33,484 nt of DNA from an uncultured Steroidobacter sp. (GTDB lineage Bacteria > Pseudomonadota > Gammaproteobacteria > Steroidobacterales > Steroidobacteraceae), in assembly GCF_937958065.1 (NCBI RefSeq), contig NZ_CALFXI010000076.1, forward strand, positions 1 through 33,484, written 5' to 3'. The notes under the pieces are model-generated. The model had not been told where the DNA came from. It saw nothing but the letters and a program-made list of their open reading frames with translations, and made no database searches. Position 1 is the first letter of the stretch; every line of letters begins with the position of its first letter. Shown here piece after piece: positions 24,545 to 31,807 of this stretch. Both the position numbers and the translations under genes were made by a program.

Positions 24545-25828
24545 TCAGAGCCTCCCGTCCACCTCGTCCGCATCGAACACATACTTGATGTCATACAGCA
24601 CGTGCGGCTTCTTCGCGAACGTGCGGATCTCGTCGATGCCCATTTCCCGGAACTGCCGGTGCGCCACCGCCATGACGATGGCGTCGTACTTGCCGGCGCC
24701 CGGGCGGCGAATCGGCTTGATGCCGTATTCGTGCTCGCACTCCTCGGCATCGATCCAGGGGTCGAACACGTCCACCTTGGCGCCGAACTTCTTCAGCTCG
24801 GACACCACGTCGGCGACCTTGGAGTTGCGCAGGTCGGGGCAGTTTTCCTTGAACGTCAGGCCCATCACCAGGATGCGCGAGCCGTTCACGTGGATGCGCT
24901 TCTTGATCATCAGCTGCGCGATCCGCTCGGCGACGTAGATGGCCATGTTGTCGTTGATGCGGCGGCCGGCCAGGATCATTTCGGGGTGATAGCCGATCTC
25001 CTGCGCCTTGTGCGTCAGGTAATACGGATCGACGCCGATGCAATGGCCGCCGACCAGGCCCGGACGGAACGGCAGGAAGTTCCACTTGGTGCCGGCGGCT
25101 TCGAGCACCTCCTCGGTGTCGATGCCGAGGCGGTTGAAGATCAGCGCCAGCTCGTTGATCAGCGCGATGTTGACGTCGCGCTGCGTGTTCTCGATCACCT
25201 TGGCGGCTTCGGCCACGCGAATGCTCGATGCCTTGTGGGTACCCGCCTTGACGATGCTGCCGTAGAGCGCGTCCACGAAGCTCGCCACTTCGGGCGTCGA
25301 GCCGGAGGTGATCTTCTTGATCGTGGTGAGACGATGCGTCTTGTCGCCCGGGTTGATGCGCTCGGGGCTGTAGCCGGCGTAGAAATCCTTGTTGAAGGTC
25401 AGGCCGGAGAGGCGCTCCAGGATGGGCACCGCGACTTCTTCGGTGCAGCCCGGGTACACCGTGGACTCGAACACCACGATGTCGCCCTTCTTCAGCACCT
25501 GGCCGATCAGCTCGCTGGCGCGCTCGATCGGGGTCAGGTCCGGGCGCTTGTAGTTGTCGATCGGCGTCGGCACCGTGACGATGTAAACCTGGCAGGGGCG
25601 CAGATCTTTCAGATTCGTCGTGTACGTCAGGCGCTTGGCGGCCTTGAGCTCGGCCGGCTCCACTTCGAGCGTGCTGTCCCGGCCCTTCTTCAGCTCGGCG
25701 ACACGCGCCGCCTTGATGTCGAAACCGACGGTGTGGAACGACTTGCCGAACTCCACCGCCAGCGGCAGCCCGACATAGCCCAGGCCGATCACACCCAGCT
25801 TGCATTCGCGCAGACTAAATTGAGACAT
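24545..25828 (-). CDS. nucleotide-sugar 6-dehydrogenase (TviB/WbpO-like, UDP-HexNAc or UDP-glucose)
   Basis: 427 aa, UDP-glucose/GDP-mannose dehydrogenase superfamily. LGVIGLGYVGLPLAVEFGK near residue 10 binds NAD. VPTPIDNYKRPDL, ESTVYPGCTEE, YSPERINPGDK and the catalytic-Cys block GGHCIGVDPYYLTHKA (near residue 270) are present, then GLTFKENCPDLRNSK in the C-terminal domain. The GGHCIGVDPYYL form is typical of the UDP-N-acetylhexosamine dehydrogenases (TviB, WbpO, WbpA). The neighbouring epimerase is of the UDP-glucuronate type, so the substrate is ambiguous. The longer reading to 25882 is rejected because ATG at 25828 gives the usual short lead before the Rossmann strand. It is the first gene of a likely operon with the epimerase and pgi. 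A CGGTT-GAT-AACCG inverted repeat (25836-25848) precedes it. Confidence 0.92.
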   Translation of the reverse strand: MSQFSLRECKLGVIGLGYVGLPLAVEFGKSFHTVGFDIKAARVAELKKGRDSTLEVEPAELKAAKRLTYTTNLKDLRPCQVYIVTVPTPIDNYKRPDLTPIERASELIGQVLKKGDIVVFESTVYPGCTEEVAVPILERLSGLTFNKDFYAGYSPERINPGDKTHRLTTIKKITSGSTPEVASFVDALYGSIVKAGTHKASSIRVAEAAKVIENTQRDVNIALINELALIFNRLGIDTEEVLEAAGTKWNFLPFRPGLVGGHCIGVDPYYLTHKAQEIGYHPEMILAGRRINDNMAIYVAERIAQLMIKKRIHVNGSRILVMGLTFKENCPDLRNSKVADVVSELKKFGAKVDVFDPWIDAEECEHEYGIKPIRRPGAGKYDAIVMAVAHRQFREMGIDEIRTFAKKPHVLYDIKYVFDADEVDGRL

Positions 25829-25835
25829 AACTGTC

Positions 25836-25848
25836 CGGTTGATAACCG
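25836..25848. promoter_or_regulatory. short inverted repeat upstream of the UDP-sugar dehydrogenase
   Basis: CGGTT - GAT - AACCG lies 8-20 nt upstream of the dehydrogenase ATG, within the 133-bp gap to nhaB. No good sigma-70 boxes were identified in this gap. It could be a small operator or merely chance. Confidence 0.2.
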
Positions 25849-25961
25849 ATGGGGTTGTTCGCAAAGGGCGCAAGAATGCCACAGAACCGGCGTCGAAATA
25901 GAGACATGGGTCTAAAGGACGCAGCGCGCCGGAGCGTGCCGGAACACTGTCGGAATGCTTT

Positions 25962-27461
25962 TCAAAGCAGGTACAGCACCGCCCACAGGCCGCTCAAGGT
26001 CAACGTGATGGTGTATGGCAACGCCATCCAGACCATGGTCCCGTACGACAGGCGGATCAGCGGCGCCACCGCTGAAGTCAGCAGGAACAGCAGCGCCGCC
26101 TGGCCATTGGGCGTGGCGATGCTGGGGATGTTGGTGCCGGTGTTGATGGCCACCGCCAGCCGGCCGAACTCGGGGGCGCCGATGGTGCCCTCCAGCAGGG
26201 CTGCCTTCACTTCCGTGATGTAGATCGTGGCCACGAAAACATTGTCGCTGACCGAGGACAGCAGCCCGCTCGCCAGATAGAAGATCGCCGCCCGCACCTC
26301 CCCGGACTGGTGCAAAGCCCAGCCCACCACCGGCTCGAACAGATGCTGGTCGTGGATTTGCGCCACGATCACGAAGAACACCACGATCAGCGCCGTGAAC
26401 GGCAGCGCCGCTTCGAACGCCTTGCCCAGCCGCTGCTCCTCGGTGATCCCGGTAAACGCCGTTGCCAGAACAATCACCAGCAACCCGACCAGGCCCACCG
26501 CGGCAAGGTGGAATGCCAGCGCGAACACCAGGATCAGCGCGGTGATGGCCTGCACCACGATGATCGCAACATCGCGATGCGTGCGCTGCGCCTGCTGCTG
26601 CCGATCGTACATTTCGAGAACTTGACGGACTGCCACGGGCAGCCGCGTGCCATAGCCGAACCACTTGAGGCGCTCGACCAGCAGGCAGGTCGCGATGCCG
26701 ACCACGAACACCGGCAGCGCCACCGGCGCGACGTGCGCGAAAAACTCGCCGAAATTCCAGCCCGCCTGCTCCGCCACGAGCACATTTTGCGGCTGTCCCA
26801 CCGGCGTCATCACACCACCCAACACCGTGCCCGCGGCAGCGTGCATCAGCAACCCGCGCAGCACGGCGCGAAACGCATCGAGATCGGAGCGATGCAACTC
26901 GCCGACATGCTCGTCGGCCGAGCTGTCGTGCGGATCGTGATGCGACTTGCCCGAGGCGACCTTGTGGTACACCTCGTAGAAACCCGTCGCCACCGTGATG
27001 AGCACCGCCAGCACCGTGAGTGCATCGAGAAACGCGGCGAACACCGCGGGCACCAGGCAGAACAGCAACGCCAGCCACAGATTGGAACGTACCTTCAGCA
27101 GCAGCTTGGTGAAACAGAACACCAGCATTTCTTTCAGGAAGAAAATGCCGGCGACCATGAAGATCAACAGCAGGATGATGGGAAACGCCGTGAGCGTGTG
27201 CTGATACACGGAGTCGGGATGAGTGAGCCCCAGCAGCACGGCCTGCAGCGCCAGCAGACCGCCGGGCTGCAACGGATAGCACTTCAACGCCATGGCCAGC
27301 GTGAAGATGAACTCCAGCAGGATCAGCCATGCGGCCAGCGTCGCGCCCTGCGTTCCTCCCAACAGCAGCACCAGCGGATTGAGCACCAGAAAGCCGACGA
27401 TCGTCAGCTTGTACCAGTGCGGCGCATGCCCCAGGAACAGATTGCGAAACGCGTGCAGCAT
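25962..27461 (-). CDS. nhaB: Na+/H+ antiporter NhaB
   Basis: 499 aa inner-membrane protein, close to the usual ~510 aa, with about 12 hydrophobic segments across its length. Family blocks seen include NLFLGHAPHWYKLTI at the N-terminus, CYPLQPGGLLALQAVLLG, FLDALTVLAVLITVATGFY, GGVMTPVGQPQNVLVAEQ, SSVSDNVFVATIYI and INTGTNIPSIATPNGQAA. It exchanges cytoplasmic Na+ for protons, serving pH and sodium balance. It begins 10 nt after dnaQ with no strong ribosome-binding site, so it is probably in the same transcript. The pairing with dnaQ has no obvious functional logic. Confidence 0.95.
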   Translation of the reverse strand: MLHAFRNLFLGHAPHWYKLTIVGFLVLNPLVLLLGGTQGATLAAWLILLEFIFTLAMALKCYPLQPGGLLALQAVLLGLTHPDSVYQHTLTAFPIILLLIFMVAGIFFLKEMLVFCFTKLLLKVRSNLWLALLFCLVPAVFAAFLDALTVLAVLITVATGFYEVYHKVASGKSHHDPHDSSADEHVGELHRSDLDAFRAVLRGLLMHAAAGTVLGGVMTPVGQPQNVLVAEQAGWNFGEFFAHVAPVALPVFVVGIATCLLVERLKWFGYGTRLPVAVRQVLEMYDRQQQAQRTHRDVAIIVVQAITALILVFALAFHLAAVGLVGLLVIVLATAFTGITEEQRLGKAFEAALPFTALIVVFFVIVAQIHDQHLFEPVVGWALHQSGEVRAAIFYLASGLLSSVSDNVFVATIYITEVKAALLEGTIGAPEFGRLAVAINTGTNIPSIATPNGQAALLFLLTSAVAPLIRLSYGTMVWMALPYTITLTLSGLWAVLYLL

Positions 27462-27471
27462 GTGCCGCGGA

Positions 27472-28245
27472 TCAGGCGAGCGCCGGTGCTGCTTGTGCTG
27501 CTGCGGGCAGCGGTGCCGGTGGCGGCTCGGCCAGCGCCAGTTGTTTGAAGAGTGTCTTGCCGCCGCTGCTCTTGTCGATCGTGGTCAGCATGCGCTCGTG
27601 AGCCACCAGCTCTTCCTCGGTCGCGCGCACGACTCGAAGGACTCCACGCGGACGCATGATGGGCGCCACGGGCTCGAATGCCACCGTAGTGCTCGTCTCC
27701 GACGTCTCGCCGAGAACCAGCGCCGTCTGGCCGCCGGTCATCGCCAGATAGACTTCGAGCAGGATCTGCGCGTCGAGCAACGCGCCGTGCAGCTCGCGAT
27801 GCGAATTGTCGATGTCGTAGCGTTTGCACAGCGCGTCGAGGCTGTTGCGCTGCCCGGGGTGCAACTGGCGCGCCAGTGGGAGCGTGTCGATGACGTTGCA
27901 GAGTTTGCGCATCTGCCGCGGCGGTCCCGGCAGACGTTTCAGCTCGGCGTCTAGGAACGCCAGGTCGAACGCCGCATTGTGGATGATCAGCTCGGCGCCG
28001 CTGATGAACTCGAGCAACTCGTCCACGATATCGGCGAAGCGCGGCTGCTGCGCCAGGAATTCGTTGGTCAGGCCGTGGACCTGGATAGCACCGCGATCCA
28101 CTTCGCGATCCGGCCGCAGATAGCGATGGAACGTACGCCCCGACTTGCGCCGGTTCACCAGCTCGACACAGCCGATTTCGATGATGCGGTGGCCCTGCTC
28201 GGGCTCCAGGCCGGTGGTTTCGGTATCGAGGATGACTTGCCGCAT
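27472..28245 (-). CDS. dnaQ: DNA polymerase III epsilon subunit (3'-5' proofreading exonuclease)
   Basis: 257 aa. The exonuclease domain starts at ILDTETTGLEP, giving D7 and E9 of the DEDDh set. IIHNAAFDLAFLDAEL provides the next Asp and HRELHGALLDAQ the His and last Asp, so all catalytic residues are present. The C-terminal ~70 residues form the linker and tail that contacts the alpha subunit in the family. It proofreads replication errors within the Pol III core. Its ATG is only 3 nt after the stop of the sugar aminotransferase gene, with no clear Shine-Dalgarno, so its translation may be coupled to that gene. Confidence 0.96.
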   Translation of the reverse strand: MRQVILDTETTGLEPEQGHRIIEIGCVELVNRRKSGRTFHRYLRPDREVDRGAIQVHGLTNEFLAQQPRFADIVDELLEFISGAELIIHNAAFDLAFLDAELKRLPGPPRQMRKLCNVIDTLPLARQLHPGQRNSLDALCKRYDIDNSHRELHGALLDAQILLEVYLAMTGGQTALVLGETSETSTTVAFEPVAPIMRPRGVLRVVRATEEELVAHERMLTTIDKSSGGKTLFKQLALAEPPPAPLPAAAQAAPALA

Positions 28246-28248
28246 CCG

Positions 28249-29373
28249 TCAGCCCAACACCGCTTCCTTGAGCGCGCTCACCACCTGCGCCTGTTGCGCC
28301 TCGGTCAGATACGGGTGCATGGGCAGGCTGATGACGCGATTGCCAACGGCTTCGGAGACCGGGAACGAGCCCGGTCCCTGACCGAGGTTCGCAAACACCG
28401 GCTGCAAGTGCAGCGGCACGGGGTAATGCACGGCGGTCGGAATACCGCGGGCCTTCATGCCCTGCTCCACCTTGGCCCGATCGGCGACTTCAACCGTGTA
28501 CTGCGCATACACGCTGGTGCAATCGGGCGCGACATAGGGCGTGACGACTTTGCGTGAGGGATCGCTCTCTTTCGCAAATGCTTCGTCGATCAATTGAGAG
28601 TAGCGGGCGCCAATTCTGATGCGCGCCTCGACTTCGTCCGGGAAGATTTCCATCTTGGCGAGCAGCACCGCCGCTTGCAGCGTGTCGAGCCGTCCGTTGA
28701 TGCCCAGGCGCGGATGATGATAGCGACGATCCTGGCCGTGCACGCGGATCTCGCGCATCAGCTTCGCCAGGTTGTCATCGTCGGTGAACAACGCGCCGCC
28801 ATCGCCATAGGCGCCCAGCGGCTTGGAAGGAAAGAACGAAGTCGAGCCCACTTCGGACACGGCGCATGAACGCTTGCCCTTGTATGTCGCACCGAAGCTC
28901 TGCGCGGCATCTTCGATGACCGGAATGCGATGCTTGCGGGCGATCGCATTGATCGCATCCATGTCGGCGCATTGACCGTACAGCGACACCGGCATGATGG
29001 CCTTGGTCCGCGGCGTGATGGCTGCTTCGATCAGCTTCGGATCGATGTTGTAAGTCCGCGCATCGATGTCGACGTACACCGGCTTCGCACCGGCCAGCGC
29101 GATCATTTCCCCCGTCGCGATGAACGTGAACGGCGACGTGATCACCTCATCGCCGGGGCCGATGCCGTAAGCCAGCAGCGCGATCAGCAACGTGTCCGTG
29201 CCGCTCGAGGCACCGATGCAATGTTTGGCACCGACGTATTCAGCGAGCTTCTGCTCCAGCTCGACGGTCTCCGCGCCGAGGATGTATTGGCCATGTTCCA
29301 GCACCGTGCGAATGCGCGCGTTGACTGAGTCCTGCACGCGACGGTACTGGGTTTTCAGATCGATGAAGTCCAT
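28249..29373 (-). CDS. DegT/DnrJ/EryC1 sugar aminotransferase, WbpE-like
   Basis: 374 aa PLP-dependent nucleotide-sugar aminotransferase. The N-terminus MDFIDLKTQYRRV, then HGQYILG, SSGTDTLLIAL, YVDIDARTYNIDP, MPVSLYGQCADMD, IEDAAQSFGATYKGKRS and HGQDRRYHHPRLGING closely follow WbpE of Pseudomonas aeruginosa, a UDP-3-keto-GlcNAcA aminotransferase. The PLP lysine is K184 in FFPSKPLGAYGDGGA. It would add a C3 amino group on the way to UDP-diNAcManA-type uronic acids, but WbpB- and WbpD-like partners are not in the window. ATG at 29373 is chosen over a reading to 29442 because it gives the family N-terminus. The gene lies between rnhA and dnaQ, which is unexpected. A stem-loop (29400-29427) lies in its leader. 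Confidence 0.92.
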   Translation of the reverse strand: MDFIDLKTQYRRVQDSVNARIRTVLEHGQYILGAETVELEQKLAEYVGAKHCIGASSGTDTLLIALLAYGIGPGDEVITSPFTFIATGEMIALAGAKPVYVDIDARTYNIDPKLIEAAITPRTKAIMPVSLYGQCADMDAINAIARKHRIPVIEDAAQSFGATYKGKRSCAVSEVGSTSFFPSKPLGAYGDGGALFTDDDNLAKLMREIRVHGQDRRYHHPRLGINGRLDTLQAAVLLAKMEIFPDEVEARIRIGARYSQLIDEAFAKESDPSRKVVTPYVAPDCTSVYAQYTVEVADRAKVEQGMKARGIPTAVHYPVPLHLQPVFANLGQGPGSFPVSEAVGNRVISLPMHPYLTEAQQAQVVSALKEAVLG

Positions 29374-29399
29374 GGAGAAATCCGAGGTGATCGCAAGCT

Positions 29400-29427
29400 G
29401 GCGCGCATGATAGCGCATGCGTGCGCC
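29400..29427. other. stem-loop in the leader of the WbpE-like gene
   Basis: GGCG-CGCATG - ATAGCG - CATGCG-(TG)-CGCC: a 10-bp stem with a 2-nt bulge in the 78-bp gap between rnhA and the aminotransferase. No T-run follows on the minus strand. It may be a processing or stability element separating rnhA from the inserted gene. Confidence 0.35.
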
Positions 29428-29451
29428 GTTGCTGATCTGCAATGCTGCGGG

Positions 29452-29904
29452 TCAGCCCACCGACAGGCGCGCCTGCATTTCGTCGATCGCCTGGTTCGCC
29501 AACTGATCGGCGCGCTCGTTGCCGGGCACGCCGGCGTGCCCCTTCACCCAGTGCCATTCGATCTTGTGCCGCGCGATCTCCCGCTCCAGCGCCTGCCACA
29601 GATCGACGTTCTTGACCGGCTTTTTGTCGGCGGTACGCCAGTCGCGCAATTTCCATTGCGGCATCCATTCGAGGATGCCTTTGCGCACATACTGCGAGTC
29701 GGTGTACAGCACCACGTCGCAGCCGCGCTTCAACGCCGCGAGCGCCTGGATTGCCGCCGTCAGCTCCATGCGATTGTTGGTGGTGAGCGCCTCGGCGCCC
29801 TTGAGCTCTTTCTCGTGCTCGCCCGAGCGCAGGATTGCGCCCCACCCGCCCGGCCCCGGATTGCCGCGGCAGGCACCGTCGGTGTAGATCTCGACTACGG
29901 CCAT
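29452..29904 (-). CDS. rnhA: ribonuclease HI
   Basis: 150 aa, normal length. It degrades RNA in RNA-DNA hybrids. IYTDGACRGNPGPGGWG begins the fold with the first catalytic Asp. NNRMELTAAI gives the Glu, YTDSQYVRKGI the second Asp, and KGHAGVPGNERADQLAN the His loop and last Asp. WMPQWKLRDWRTADKKPVKN is the basic handle region of the E. coli-type enzyme. Start ATG at 29904, preceded by an AT-rich stretch without a Shine-Dalgarno. It follows the YafS-like gene by 33 nt. Confidence 0.97.
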   Translation of the reverse strand: MAVVEIYTDGACRGNPGPGGWGAILRSGEHEKELKGAEALTTNNRMELTAAIQALAALKRGCDVVLYTDSQYVRKGILEWMPQWKLRDWRTADKKPVKNVDLWQALEREIARHKIEWHWVKGHAGVPGNERADQLANQAIDEMQARLSVG

Positions 29905-29937
29905 TTATTGGTTATCGTGAATTTTGGAAACGGTGCG

Positions 29938-30684
29938 TCACATGCGATTGGCGTTGCGCGGCGTGCTCGGCTCGATGAGGCCGCCCACCACCTTGGGACG
30001 CAGCCGCCAGCGCGGACGAATCGGTGTGAGCGTGTAGACGCGTTTGCGCGCTTTGATCAGATAGCCGCCGGCGAAGATCGGCCACAGATAATTGCCGCTG
30101 CGCTCGAAGAAGCGTTGCGAGGCCGGCGAGCTGGCGCTGAACGGCAAGCTGAACAGGTAGCGTCGCGAGTCGACGACTTCGAAGCCGAGCAGCTTGAGCC
30201 AGTCGCGCAGCCGGCCCTCGCCGATCAGTCGTTCGGTGCCGGGCGGAAAGCCGTTCTTCGCGAACCAGTGCCGCACGCCCCAGCTGGAAAACGGCCGGAA
30301 CCCGAACACGATCAGGTGTCCTTCGGCGGACAGGACCCGCCCGACCTCGCGCACGATCTCGTGCGGCTCGGGCTCGTACTCCAGCGTGTGCGGCAACAAA
30401 ACGGCATCGACAGAGTCCGACTGGATGGCGAGCGCGTCGGTCCGGGAACGAATGGTGGACGCTCCCCGCGCCCGCGCGCCGTGCCAGGCGAGCACCGATT
30501 TGCGCTGAGTGCGCGCCTCGGACATCAAGCCATCGTCGTCGCCCCATTGCCCGATCTGCAGCAGCTGCCAGCCGAACACCTGGGCGAGCGCTTCGGCCGC
30601 AAGCTTGCGTTCGAGCGCATAGACGCGCTGGCCGAGCGGCGAGCGCAGCCAGGCATGCAGATCGAGTGCGGTGGGTTCGGGCAT
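29938..30684 (-). CDS. YafS-like class I SAM-dependent methyltransferase
   Basis: 248 aa. It sits between rnhA and gloB, the position of yafS in E. coli. The N-terminal helix LRSPLGQRVYALERKLAAEAL is followed by LLQIGQWGDDDGLM where the SAM glycine motif should be, and this is degenerate. The later part is methyltransferase-like: DALAIQSDSVDAVLLPHTLEY, VREVGRVLSAEGHLIVFGFRPFSSWG, and LKLLGFEV. Function of the group is unknown. Start ATG at 30684 is preferred over a TTG at 30714. It is transcribed divergently from gloB. Confidence 0.82.
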   Translation of the reverse strand: MPEPTALDLHAWLRSPLGQRVYALERKLAAEALAQVFGWQLLQIGQWGDDDGLMSEARTQRKSVLAWHGARARGASTIRSRTDALAIQSDSVDAVLLPHTLEYEPEPHEIVREVGRVLSAEGHLIVFGFRPFSSWGVRHWFAKNGFPPGTERLIGEGRLRDWLKLLGFEVVDSRRYLFSLPFSASSPASQRFFERSGNYLWPIFAGGYLIKARKRVYTLTPIRPRWRLRPKVVGGLIEPSTPRNANRM

Positions 30685-30793
30685 GGCGGAAGGATAACGG
30701 ATCAGCGCCGCCAAGGGTTCGGTGCTCCGCCGACCGGCGCCGCAAGCCTGGAACGCAACCCGACAGTCGCGCCCGATACCGCTTGATTAATGC

Positions 30794-30834
30794 TTGCCGG
30801 TCAGCGACATGGCATGTTTAATACCCCCTGGTAT
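30794..30834 (+). promoter_or_regulatory. candidate gloB promoter with overlapping inverted repeat
   Basis: In the 175-bp divergent gap, TTGCCG (30794-30799) and TTTAAT (30817-30822) are separated by 17 bp, a plausible sigma-70 promoter. The inverted repeat ATACC - CCCT - GGTAT (30821-30834) overlaps the -10 end and the expected start point, a position suited to an operator. The gloB ATG follows at 30860. Assigned by eye only. Confidence 0.4.
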
Positions 30835-30859
30835 GGTGCTTTCCGGGGTCGGTACAACG

Positions 30860-31639
30860 ATGCTGCAAGTGACCCCGATTCGGGCTTTTACCGACAACTA
30901 CATCTGGCTGATTCATTCGCCTCGCGACGCCTCCCGCGTCGTGGCCGTCGATCCGGGCGAGGCCGCGCCGGTCGAACGCGAGCTCGCGTCTCGCAATCTC
31001 ACGTTGTCCGGGCTGCTGATCACCCACCATCACGGCGACCATGTCGGGGGTGTCGAGCAGCTGCTGCGAAACCGACCGGCGCTGACGGTGTACGGGCCCG
31101 CGAACGAGGTCGTTCCCGGCAATCCGCGCCGGTTACGTGAAGGCGATCGCGCCCTCTTTCCGGAGCTCGACCTCGCCTTCGAAGTGCTAGACGTCCCTGG
31201 GCACACCGCGGGTCACATTGCATATGTGGGTCACGGTGCCGTGTTCTGCGGCGACACCCTGTTCAGCGCCGGTTGCGGTCGCCTGTTCGAGGGCACTGCG
31301 GAACAAATGCACGATTCGTTGTCCAAGCTTGCGGCCCTGCCTGCCGAAACTTTGGTGTACTGCGCGCACGAGTACACGCTAAGCAACTTGAAATTCGCCC
31401 AGGCGGTCGAGCCGGACAACCAGGCGGCAGCCAGTTATCTGGCGCATTGCCGGGAGCTGCGGGCCCGGGATGAGGCGACTCTGCCAACGGACCTCAGGCG
31501 GGAGAGGAATGTGAACCCTTTTCTGCGTTGTGACGATCAGAGTGTGAAACAGGCCGCTGAAGCCCATGCGGGCCGCGGGTTACCTAGTCAACCTGAAGTA
31601 TTCGCTGTCATCCGGCAGTGGAAGGACAGTTTTCGCTAG
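30860..31639 (+). CDS. gloB: hydroxyacylglutathione hydrolase (glyoxalase II)
   Basis: 259 aa metallo-beta-lactamase-fold hydrolase that releases D-lactate and glutathione from S-lactoylglutathione, completing methylglyoxal detoxification in the cytoplasm. The metal motif THHHGDHVGG gives H56, H58, D60 and H61. VPGHTAGHIAYV, FCGDTLFSAGCGRLFEG and CAHEYTLSNLKFA complete the metal and glutathione sites, and the C-terminal RRERNVNPFLR is typical of GloB. ATG at 30860 gives the normal N-terminus (MLQVTPIRAFTDNYIWLI); the longer open frame from 30794 covers the candidate promoter. A likely terminator begins at its stop codon. Confidence 0.95.
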   Translation: MLQVTPIRAFTDNYIWLIHSPRDASRVVAVDPGEAAPVERELASRNLTLSGLLITHHHGDHVGGVEQLLRNRPALTVYGPANEVVPGNPRRLREGDRALFPELDLAFEVLDVPGHTAGHIAYVGHGAVFCGDTLFSAGCGRLFEGTAEQMHDSLSKLAALPAETLVYCAHEYTLSNLKFAQAVEPDNQAAASYLAHCRELRARDEATLPTDLRRERNVNPFLRCDDQSVKQAAEAHAGRGLPSQPEVFAVIRQWKDSFR

Positions 31640-31667
31640 TGCCGGCCGCGCGGCACAGCACGTTTTT
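31639..31667 (+). terminator. probable intrinsic terminator of gloB
   Basis: GTGCCG (31639-31644), a 6-nt GC loop and CGGCAC (31651-31656) form a GC-rich stem starting at the last base of the gloB stop codon. A TTTTT run follows at 31663-31667 after a 6-nt spacer. The spacer is longer than ideal, so efficiency is uncertain. Confidence 0.5.
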
Positions 31668-31715
31668 CAACCAAAGGTGCATGGGCACCGGAGTGTGATG
31701 GGAGTCGCCCGCCGG

Positions 31716-31795
31716 CTCGGCCTTGCGCCGAGTATCAAGGGCCGACCACGTTAGTTTTACGCCTGCCTCTCGAATTCGATAAGGGGCGAGGCAGG
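31716..31795 (+). promoter_or_regulatory. structured mltD leader with overlapping hairpins
   Basis: Two mutually exclusive stems are visible. CTCGG/CCGAG is at 31716-31720 and 31728-31732. GGCCTTG/CAAGGGCC is at 31719-31725 and 31736-31743, with one bulge. A third stem, CCTGCCTC/GAGGCAGG (31762-31769 and 31788-31795), encloses the palindrome TCGAATTCGA and ends directly before the GGAGGG ribosome-binding site of mltD. This arrangement could regulate translation, but no known riboswitch class was recognised. Confidence 0.35.
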
Positions 31796-31807
31796 TGGAG
31801 GGATCAG

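Noticed and set aside
24591..25805. 404-codon minus-strand open frame within the UDP-sugar dehydrogenase
   Set aside because: Low-complexity R/G/A-rich product in an alternative frame of a gene whose correct frame has all family motifs.
25829..25961. Intrinsic terminator of nhaB
   Set aside because: Only a CCGG-CACGCT-CCGG stem was found, with no T-run on the minus strand.
25912..27330. 472-codon minus-strand open frame inside nhaB
   Set aside because: It is a frame-shifted shadow of nhaB, whose own frame has clear antiporter motifs and membrane helices.
29407..30786. 459-codon plus-strand open frame opposite rnhA and the YafS-like gene
   Set aside because: It spans two recognised genes on the other strand and their gap, with no recognisable domain.
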